This document shows positions 58,465 to 64,000 of a stretch of 64,000 nt of DNA, in pieces. The notes under the pieces were generated by a model that saw only the letters and a list, made by a program, of their open reading frames with translations, was not told where the DNA came from and ran no database searches. Every line of letters begins with the position of its first letter. Position 1 is the first letter of the stretch. A program made the position numbers and the translations under genes. Source of the stretch: JBCCFX01 sp039029515 (GTDB lineage: Bacteria; Planctomycetota; Phycisphaerae; Phycisphaerales; SM1A02); the NCBI GenBank assembly GCA_039029515.1, contig JBCCFX010000001.1:5285-69284 (forward strand), given 5' to 3'.

Positions 58465-58750
58465 GTGAAGACCGCCACCGTAAATCTCTGGGACTCAGAT
58501 GCTCGTGATCTGTGGGCGAAGGATACCGGCATTCGGTTCTACGCGGTATCGACCGACAGGACTCGCTGCGATCAGAGCGAATCCGATGGTCCATTGCTCA
58601 CGTTACCAGCGTGTTACCATGGATCAACCGGTGCGGGATACTGTCTCCGTAGAGCTTCCGGGCAAGCCATGCACACCTCGGTGCAGGCAGTCGTCTTCAA
58701 TTGGATGGGCTCCGATGCACGATCCCGGCGACAGGACAAGGTGAGCATTC
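58465..58750. other. Divergent intergenic region between sbtA and the S41 peptidase gene
   Basis: 286 bases without a convincing gene; short overlapping frames have no ribosome site or conserved sequence. GTTACCA occurs twice at 58602-58608 and 58613-58619, an 11-base direct repeat that could be a regulator site, but this is weak. No RNA gene or terminator is recognised. Confidence 0.3.
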
Positions 58751-60199
58751 ATGGAACGTGATCATCGTCGATTTCAATGGCGTAACCCATGCCGCATCGC
58801 GCTGTTGGCGAGTGTGATGTCGGCGGCCACAGTCTTGTCGAATCCAGTCGGCTGGGCGCAGGACAATCTCCTCGCAGCAGAGGAACTCCAATCGGTGGTC
58901 CAGAGGGTTGGCACGCTCCTCTCGGAACACTATGTGTCGGCGGACGTCGGCATCAACACCAGTGTGGGCTTGACGGAGTTGCTGCGAGAAGGTGCCTTCG
59001 ATCGCGTAACGGACCGTGAGGCACTTGCGCAGCGATTGACGGATGAACTCCGCGCGGCAACATCGGATGAGCATTTACTTGTACGCCTTCGATACAAGCA
59101 AGCAGCCGAAGAGAAGCCGATGGCCGCTGCACCGGAGCATCCGGTTCGCATGTTCGCACGGCGATTGGATCGCGCCAGACAAGCGAACTTCGGGTTTGAG
59201 AAGCTCGAACACTTCGAAGGGAACGTCGGCTACGTTGACTTTCGTTCGTTCGCGGGCGGGCCGGAGGCGCGCGAGACTGCCTCGGCGGCAATGAGCTTTC
59301 TCGCCTATTCGGACGCAATCATCTTCGATATGCGCGAGAACGGGGGCGGCGATCCGTACATGGTTCAGTTCATCTGCTCGTATCTGTTTGATGAGCCGAC
59401 ACATCTCAACAGTCTTTACTGGCGGCGCAACGAACGCACGGATGAGTTCTGGACACTCGATGATGTCCCGGGCGTGAAGATGCCGGATGTGCCGGTATTT
59501 GTGCTCACGAGTGCGAGGACGTTCTCGGGGGCCGAAGAGTTCAGCTACAACCTGCAGACACAGAAGCGTGCCACGCTTGTCGGCGAAGCCACGCGCGGCG
59601 GGGCGAATCCGGGCAACCTGTTTGCGATCAACGACGACATCGAGATCTTCATTCCAGTGGGGCGAGCGATCAATCCCGTCACCGGCACCAATTGGGAAGG
59701 TGTCGGTGTTGTGCCGCAAGTCGCGGTGCCGGCGGACGAAGCGCTTGACACCGCACTTGAGCTCGCGCGATCTGCGGCGGATACCTTTCGCGTCACAAAA
59801 GAGCAGCGGTGGACGTCATTCGCCGAGGCGCACGCCGTAGCGTTGCAACTCGCCGAGGACGGCCGGGCCGATGACGCTGTATCCGAGTTCTCTGCGACCC
59901 TCGCACGTGCATTTGATGCCGGTATGTTTGATGAGATGGGCATCACCGTCATCGGCTATGAATTCCTCATGGCTGAGCATCATGCACTGGCGATTGCCAC
60001 GTTTAAGTTCCATGTTCAAAGATCGCCCGGCTCATTCAAAGCGCATGACAGCCTCGGGGAAGCGTACATGGCGGCTGACCGCAATGAACTGGCTGTCTAT
60101 CACTATGAGCGGTCCTTGGAACTCAATCCGGGTAACCAGCGCGCACGTGATCAATTGAATGAGCTCCGTGGGCGGTCTTCATCGGACATCACGCCTTGA
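58751..60199 (+). CDS. S41-family peptidase-like exported protein with C-terminal TPR region
   Basis: A 482-residue secreted protein. The signal region is ALLASVMSAATVLSNPVGWAQ. The S41 (tail-specific/IRBP-like) domain has VGYVDFRSFAGGPE, IFDMRENGGGDPYMVQF and the catalytic Ser region SARTFSGAEEFSYNLQ; the general-base Lys of C-terminal processing peptidases is not obvious and no PDZ domain is seen, as in the IRBP-like branch. From residue 370 the helices AEDGRADDAVSEFSATLARAFDAG and HDSLGEAYMAADRNELAVYHYERSLELNPGN are TPR units. It may degrade damaged proteins in the periplasm or be a binding protein. Confidence 0.82.
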   Translation: MERDHRRFQWRNPCRIALLASVMSAATVLSNPVGWAQDNLLAAEELQSVVQRVGTLLSEHYVSADVGINTSVGLTELLREGAFDRVTDREALAQRLTDELRAATSDEHLLVRLRYKQAAEEKPMAAAPEHPVRMFARRLDRARQANFGFEKLEHFEGNVGYVDFRSFAGGPEARETASAAMSFLAYSDAIIFDMRENGGGDPYMVQFICSYLFDEPTHLNSLYWRRNERTDEFWTLDDVPGVKMPDVPVFVLTSARTFSGAEEFSYNLQTQKRATLVGEATRGGANPGNLFAINDDIEIFIPVGRAINPVTGTNWEGVGVVPQVAVPADEALDTALELARSAADTFRVTKEQRWTSFAEAHAVALQLAEDGRADDAVSEFSATLARAFDAGMFDEMGITVIGYEFLMAEHHALAIATFKFHVQRSPGSFKAHDSLGEAYMAADRNELAVYHYERSLELNPGNQRARDQLNELRGRSSSDITP

Positions 60200-60290
60200 C
60201 GGTAGGATCTCGGGTCTTCGTACAGGCCAGGTTCGTGTTGAGCACTCGTCCTGACAGACTACTTGTGGCGTTCACCCGGAGCAGCAAATC

Positions 60291-60581
60291 GTGGCAGCAT
60301 TGACCATCGTCGCACATATCACCGCAAACCCGGATGCCGTTGAGCTCGTGCGGGAAGAACTCCAACGGCTTATCGCGACGACGCGCGCGGAAGATGGTTG
60401 TGTGCAGTACGACCTGCATCAGGACAATGACAATCCCGCGCATTTCATGTTCTTTGAGAACTGGACGTCGCGTGAACTGTGGCAGCAGCACATGAACAAC
60501 CAGCACCTCAAGGATTACCTCGCGGCGACAGAGGGTGCTGTTGCGGACTTCACGCTCCATGAAATGACACAGATCGGGTAA
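60291..60581 (+). CDS. Antibiotic biosynthesis monooxygenase-domain protein (YgiN-like)
   Basis: A 96-residue single ABM domain (dimeric ferredoxin-like fold). The GTG at 60291 has GGAG 11 bases upstream. Conserved: IVAHITANPDAVELVREELQRLIATTRAEDGCVQYDLHQDNDNP-like N-terminal helix and strand, FENWTSRELWQQHMNNQHL with the His residues near the active site. Relatives are quinol monooxygenases and heme-degrading enzymes without a cofactor. Convergent with the rpiR-like gene, 14 bases between stops. Function likely oxidative detoxification; uncertain. Confidence 0.85.
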   Translation: MAALTIVAHITANPDAVELVREELQRLIATTRAEDGCVQYDLHQDNDNPAHFMFFENWTSRELWQQHMNNQHLKDYLAATEGAVADFTLHEMTQIG

Positions 60582-60595
60582 CCGGCTGCGGCGGG

Positions 60596-61447
60596 TTATG
60601 CGTGTCCGTTGGTTCGCGGTCGATATGTCAGGAACGTGCCGGTCGCTTCCCACAACGCTTCGAGCTGATCGATGCGCTCGCGGGCGCTGTCACCGAGTTC
60701 TCGCGCGACACGCGCAACGATCATTTCGGCGGCGACAACGGTTGGGGCAGAACTGTCGAACGGTCCAACCGCAGGAATGGTCAGTCCGCACCAGGTCTGG
60801 GCGAGTGATGCCAATGGTGACAGCGGGCCATCGGTGATCGCCACGATCGCCACGCCGAGATCTGCGAGCGTCCTCGCGGCGGTGATCGAACTTCTCCGGT
60901 ATCGCTCGAAGTCGAAGATGACGGCGGTATCGGTTGCATCCGCGCCGCTGAGGTTGCGTCCCGTGGTGTGGTCCTCGACCAGGGTAACGTGAGGACGGAT
61001 CATCGAGAGGCCACTCGACAGGGCATGGGCACCCGCTCGCGAAGTCTCGCCGGAGAGGATCCAGACGTTCCGAGCCTCAGCGATGGGCGTGGCGAGCGCG
61101 GTCAGGCGCTTTTCGTCGAGTGCTTCGAAGACGGCATCAACGGCGTCGGTGACCGATTGACGCGTCGGGGCCATCGAGCCGTGCGGACGGCGAATGCGGA
61201 CGCTGGGGCGGATCAGACGCTCGGAAAGACCATTTCGAATCTCATGCTGCAGACCCCGAAAACCCTCAAATCCAAGCTTTGAGGCGAATCTGACGATGGA
61301 AGGAGGGCTGGTGCCAACCCGCTCGGCGAGGTCCGTAACCGTGCCGAATGCGACCAGTGATGGATCGTCCGTCACCGCGCGGGCAATTCGGCGTTCCGTC
61401 GGCGTCAGCCGATCGTTCACGGGGGCGATCAGATCTTCGATAGACAC
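60596..61447 (-). CDS. RpiR/MurR-family transcriptional regulator with SIS domain
   Basis: A 283-residue regulator from the GTG at 61447, with GGAG 7 bases upstream. The N-terminal winged-helix (RLTPTERRIARAVTDDPSLVAFGTVTDLAERVGTSPPSIVRFASKLGFEGFRGLQHEI) is diagnostic for RpiR. The C-terminal SIS domain (IAEARNVWILSGETSRAGAHALSSGLSMI, IFDFERYRRSSITAARTLADLGVAIVAITDGPLSPLAS) binds phosphosugars in relatives. It is divergent from the KamA-family gene, and the 105-base gap has a 31-base-spaced repeat and a palindrome, so it may control itself and the kamA operon. The effector is unknown. Confidence 0.9.
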   Translation of the reverse strand: MSIEDLIAPVNDRLTPTERRIARAVTDDPSLVAFGTVTDLAERVGTSPPSIVRFASKLGFEGFRGLQHEIRNGLSERLIRPSVRIRRPHGSMAPTRQSVTDAVDAVFEALDEKRLTALATPIAEARNVWILSGETSRAGAHALSSGLSMIRPHVTLVEDHTTGRNLSGADATDTAVIFDFERYRRSSITAARTLADLGVAIVAITDGPLSPLASLAQTWCGLTIPAVGPFDSSAPTVVAAEMIVARVARELGDSARERIDQLEALWEATGTFLTYRPRTNGHA

Positions 61448-61468
61448 CCTTGGACTCCGGTGGATGGC

Positions 61469-61507
61469 TTGTTACACTCTCCGTAGTCTACTGTACGATT
61501 TGTTACA
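61469..61507 (+). promoter_or_regulatory. Candidate operator region: TTGTTACA repeats and GTAGTCTAC palindrome
   Basis: TTGTTACA occurs at 61469-61476 and again at 61500-61507, 31 bases (about three helical turns) apart on the same face of the DNA. Between them lies the perfect 9-base palindrome GTAGTCTAC at 61483-61491. The set is in the gap between the divergent rpiR-like and kamA-like genes, the place expected for RpiR operators. Confidence 0.45.
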
Positions 61508-61552
61508 AATCCACTGTTCGGCCCAAGGCCACTGACCCAACGGAGCTCGCTC

Positions 61553-62989
61553 GTGATCAAGCAAGGCTACGTACGCACTGACCGCGAAGAGGCATTTCTC
61601 AAAGGTGTTGAGGATGTCAAATACCAGCGCGAGATCATCAATGGCCTGAGTCCCTTCTTTGATAAGAAGGCGCCGGAGGACATGCTGTCCTTCTACAACG
61701 AAGATGAAGTCGTCAAGCTTCGCCAATTGAAGGGCACTGAGCGCGATGTCGAAAAGCGCATGCCGGTGAAGCTGACACGACACTATCACGAGCTGGCGCG
61801 CAAGAGCCCGTTCCTGCAGCGCATCGTGAAGGGCAATCCAACCGAGACCAACGATCTCGAAGGTTCGGAAGATCCTGGGTATCAGATGGACTACAGCCCC
61901 GTTGAAGGGCTGCTGCACAAGTATGAAATGGGTCTGATGTACGTGATCTCGACGTGCTCAGCGCATTGCCGCTTCTGCTATCGCGAAGAGTTGATCGCAC
62001 GCAAGGAAATCGAAAGACAGGACGGCACTGTTGCCAAGAAAGGCCTGGCGACGATTCCGGACATCACGGCGTACATTCGTGAGCACAATGAGATCGTTGC
62101 TCGCAACGGTGGCGTGCATCCCGAAAGTGGACGCGAAAAGCTGCGCGAGATTCTGCTCTCCGGCGGCGATGCCATGGTCTTGACGAACTCAAAGATTGCG
62201 GCGTGGCTCGCTGCGTTGGCGGAAGCCGGCGTCGAGTCGATTCGCATCGGTACGAAGGAAATGGCGTTCTATCCGAAGCGCTTCGATGCACCGTTCCTTG
62301 CGATGCTTGACCGATTCCACGAAACGTATCCGCAGGTCGGCTTGCACATGATGGTTCACTTCAACCATCCGGATGAATTCCTCGCCAAAGACGAGGAAGG
62401 CAATTACATCGTGGATGGGCAGGGATTCAAACAATGGGTGCCGGATACAGACAAGGCGATGCGTGGCCTCGTGTCGCGCGGCTGGCTCACGGTTGAAAAC
62501 CAGTCACCGATCATTCGAAACATCAACGACGATTCAAGCGCACTTCGCATCATGCAGCGCGAATTGAAGCGAGCAGGCGCTGAGAATCATTACTTCTTCT
62601 GTGGGCGCGATATTGTCGCGTACAAGTCGTTCAACGTGCCGATCGAAACGGCATGGCAAACGCTCAATGAATCACAGAAGGGTTTGTCAGGCATTGAAAA
62701 CCACGCCCGGCTTTCGATCACGCATTACAAGGGTAAGACCGAAGTGAATGCCGTGACCAACGAGCCGATTCCGGGTCTCGCCGGCAGTGAAAACGGCGTG
62801 GTGATCTTCAAGATTCTGCGCAACGCGGGTAGTGCACCTGATCGCGGCAAGGTCTGCATTGTGGGTCGCAATCCGGAAGCGATCTGGTTCAACGACTATG
62901 AAGATCGCGTGCTCTTTGATGAAGCCGGCCTGTTCGACTACACGCGCGTGGCGAAGACAGGTGAAGCGCCCGTGAAGGCAACCACATGA
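61553..62989 (+). CDS. KamA-family radical SAM aminomutase-like enzyme
   Basis: A 478-residue radical SAM enzyme. The [4Fe-4S] motif is STCSAHCRFCYREEL (C-x3-C-x2-C). Other KamA-family parts are PDITAYIREHNE, ILLSGGDAMVLTN, RIGTKEMAFYPKRF, HMMVHFNHPDEF and RGWLTVENQSPIIRNINDD, with the PLP-Lys region near EVNAVTNEPIPGLAGSENG. Lysine 2,3-aminomutase normally has CSMYCRHC, so the CSAHCRFCYREE form is a divergent branch; it could act on lysine, glutamate or another amino acid. The GTG at 61553 has GGAG 8 bases upstream. Its stop overlaps the CoA-transferase start by 4 bases. Confidence 0.85.
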   Translation: MIKQGYVRTDREEAFLKGVEDVKYQREIINGLSPFFDKKAPEDMLSFYNEDEVVKLRQLKGTERDVEKRMPVKLTRHYHELARKSPFLQRIVKGNPTETNDLEGSEDPGYQMDYSPVEGLLHKYEMGLMYVISTCSAHCRFCYREELIARKEIERQDGTVAKKGLATIPDITAYIREHNEIVARNGGVHPESGREKLREILLSGGDAMVLTNSKIAAWLAALAEAGVESIRIGTKEMAFYPKRFDAPFLAMLDRFHETYPQVGLHMMVHFNHPDEFLAKDEEGNYIVDGQGFKQWVPDTDKAMRGLVSRGWLTVENQSPIIRNINDDSSALRIMQRELKRAGAENHYFFCGRDIVAYKSFNVPIETAWQTLNESQKGLSGIENHARLSITHYKGKTEVNAVTNEPIPGLAGSENGVVIFKILRNAGSAPDRGKVCIVGRNPEAIWFNDYEDRVLFDEAGLFDYTRVAKTGEAPVKATT

Positions 62990-63696
62990 TCGACAAGCGC
63001 ATCGGGAGTCCGGCCGAGGCAGTGGCGGACGTCTTCGACGGCGCGACGGTGTTGATTGGTGGATTCGGCGAAGCCGGCAGTCCGATCGAGCTCATTCATG
63101 CGCTCATTGATCAGGGCGCTGAAGATCTCACGGTCATCAGCAACAACTGTGGCAGCGGTGAAGTCGGTCTTGCGGCGCTCCTCAAGGCGAAGCGGGTCAC
63201 CAAGGTGATCTGCTCTTTCCCGCGCACCGCGAATTCCACGGTATTCCCGGAGCTGTATCGCAGCGGCTTCACCAAGCTCGAACTTGTCCCACAAGGGACA
63301 CTCGCTGAACGCATTCGTGCAGGCGGCGCAGGCATCCCGGCGTTCTTTACGCCGACGGCCGTTGGCACACCGCTTGGTGAAGGCAAGGAGCAGCGTGAGT
63401 TCAATGGCCGGGCTTGCGTCCTTGAGCATGGGCTGACGGCTGACTTTGCCCTGATCAAGAGTCGGGTCGCGGACACGCATGGCAATCTGCTCTACAACAA
63501 AACGGCGCGGAACTTCGCGCCGCTCATGGCGATGGCAGGCGCGGTGACCATCGCACAGGTCGAACGCATTGTGTTGCCAGGCGAGGTGGATCCTGAAGCC
63601 GTCGTGACGCCGGGAATCTTCGTCGAACGGGTCGTCGAAGTTGTTGAACCGGCGCACGAATCAGATCTGATTGCCCAGGGAGTGACGTATCCATGA
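62986..63696 (+). CDS. 3-oxoacid CoA-transferase subunit A
   Basis: A 236-residue type I CoA-transferase alpha subunit (AtoD/ScoA). Typical parts are GATVLIGGFGEAGSPIELIHAL, VISNNCGSGEVGLAALL, VPQGTLAERIRAGGAGIPAFFTPTAVGT and LIKSRVADTHGNLLYNKTARNFAPLMAMA. It makes the CoA-binding half of the enzyme that moves CoA between acyl-CoA and a 3-oxoacid such as acetoacetate. It overlaps the KamA-like stop and the subunit B start by 4 bases each, which links the aminomutase to acyl-CoA use. Confidence 0.93.
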   Translation: MIDKRIGSPAEAVADVFDGATVLIGGFGEAGSPIELIHALIDQGAEDLTVISNNCGSGEVGLAALLKAKRVTKVICSFPRTANSTVFPELYRSGFTKLELVPQGTLAERIRAGGAGIPAFFTPTAVGTPLGEGKEQREFNGRACVLEHGLTADFALIKSRVADTHGNLLYNKTARNFAPLMAMAGAVTIAQVERIVLPGEVDPEAVVTPGIFVERVVEVVEPAHESDLIAQGVTYP

Positions 63697-64000
63697 CGTC
63701 GTCGGCACCAGTCGGATGGACGCGAGAACAGATGGCGCAGCGCGTGGCGCAGGACATCGCCGACGGTTCTTATGTCAATCTCGGCATCGGGATTCCCGAA
63801 CTCGTTGCGAAGTTTGTTCCCGAGGGCCGTGAACTGATCTACCACACCGAGAACGGCCTGCTTGGCATGGGACCATCGCCGGAAGCCGGTCACGGTGATC
63901 CTGAGCTGATCAACGCCGGCAAGCGGCAGGTGACCGCGAATCCGGGCGCAGCGTACTTTCACCAGTCCGACGGACCAGTTTGCGAGATCACCCGACTGAG
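63693..64000 (+). CDS. 3-oxoacid CoA-transferase subunit B (cut by window edge)
   Basis: The first 102 residues of the beta subunit. The catalytic Glu is in the motif IYHTENGLLGMGP, after the CoA-binding stretch YVNLGIGIPELVAKFVPEG. The ATG overlaps the subunit A stop (ATGA). Immediately after PGAAYFHQSD the sequence becomes unlike the expected S-F-x-M-I-R-G-G element in the last 30 bases; this may reflect natural divergence or a local sequence error. The remainder lies outside the window. Confidence 0.85.
   Translation, partial: MTSSAPVGWTREQMAQRVAQDIADGSYVNLGIGIPELVAKFVPEGRELIYHTENGLLGMGPSPEAGHGDPELINAGKRQVTANPGAAYFHQSDGPVCEITRL

Noticed and set aside
58602..58619. GTTACCA direct repeat as a defined operator.
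   Set aside because: Two 7-base copies 11 bases apart are weak evidence and no local regulator gene supports it; only mentioned in the gap note.
58500..58744. Small plus-strand frame between sbtA and the S41 gene.
   Set aside because: No Shine-Dalgarno or -10-like element at the start, no recognisable motif, and Arg/Pro-rich composition typical of random G+C-rich frames.
1..64000. Search by eye for tRNA, rRNA, IS elements, prophage and CRISPR arrays.
   Set aside because: No terminal inverted repeats, transposase, integrase, T-arm-like GGTTCRANYCC cloverleaf or spaced direct repeats were recognised.

Overview
The window looks like ordinary chromosomal DNA (roughly 58% G+C by eye) from a planctomycete, most likely a marine or environmental member of the class Phycisphaerae. 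The best taxonomic clues are two secreted proteins ending in the dockerin-like sorting motif NIDDLLAVINAFG (one of them duplicated), a Cys-rich/beta-helix/FG-GAP exoprotein, a divergent prepilin-type protein, a coiled-coil HARE-HTH protein and a small membrane protein with a zinc ribbon. There are no IS elements, phage genes, CRISPR arrays, tRNAs or rRNAs. Genes are dense, strand switches are frequent and ATGA/GTGA overlaps are common. No intergenic gap exceeds 300 bases. All assignments are from reading the sequence; no database search was run.

Layout. 1-894: FHA-GAF signalling protein, cut by the left edge. 1.0-6.3 kb: tightly coupled phosphate cassette (Tmk-like kinase with an altered P-loop, CHAD protein, Ppx/GppA-HD phosphatase, second Tmk-like kinase, SixA), then a Nudix hydrolase. 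6.3-9.5 kb: Lhr-type helicase and PdeM nuclease. 9.5-12.5 kb (minus): HARE-HTH protein and HerA/FtsK-like ATPase. 12.6-21.3 kb: mixed metabolic and exported proteins (amidohydrolase lipoprotein, GltS, C45-like hydrolase, glutamate-synthase-like FMN enzyme, prepilin, DUF429). 21.5-26 kb: two dockerin-like exoproteins. 26-31.2 kb: MsrB, then reductive pyrimidine catabolism (PreA-like, dihydropyrimidinase, beta-ureidopropionase) with a Rieske oxygenase. 31.3-35.1 kb: arsR-pstSCAB. 35.1-39.1 kb: phosphatase-cytochrome fusion, two MBL hydrolases and a PD-(D/E)XK-like protein. 39.2-42.9 kb: two SpoIIE-type phosphatases. 42.9-45.2 kb: phospholipid genes (CDP-alcohol phosphatidyltransferase, PlsC, CdsA). 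45.3-48.8 kb: OYE reductase, PPK2, PA2779/PA2778-type pair. 49.4-56.6 kb: heavy-metal RND efflux operon flanked by His-rich exported proteins. 56.7-60.6 kb: GNAT, SbtA/SbtB, S41-TPR peptidase, ABM protein. 60.6-64 kb: RpiR regulator divergent from a KamA-family radical SAM gene and 3-oxoacid CoA-transferase subunits.

A phosphorus theme recurs: uptake (pstSCAB under an ArsR regulator), polyphosphate-linked functions (CHAD, Ppx, PPK2) and small phosphatases (SixA, Nudix, DSP). The most promising poorly described system is the Tmk/CHAD/Ppx/Tmk/SixA cassette. Other notable points are a dual-specificity phosphatase joined to a cytochrome c'-like tail, an SmtB-like operator in front of arsR-pst, a nuclease-like/beta-CASP gene pair, an internally duplicated PA2779-type protein, and a recurring -10-like hexamer 6-7 bases before start codons that suggests leaderless transcripts.
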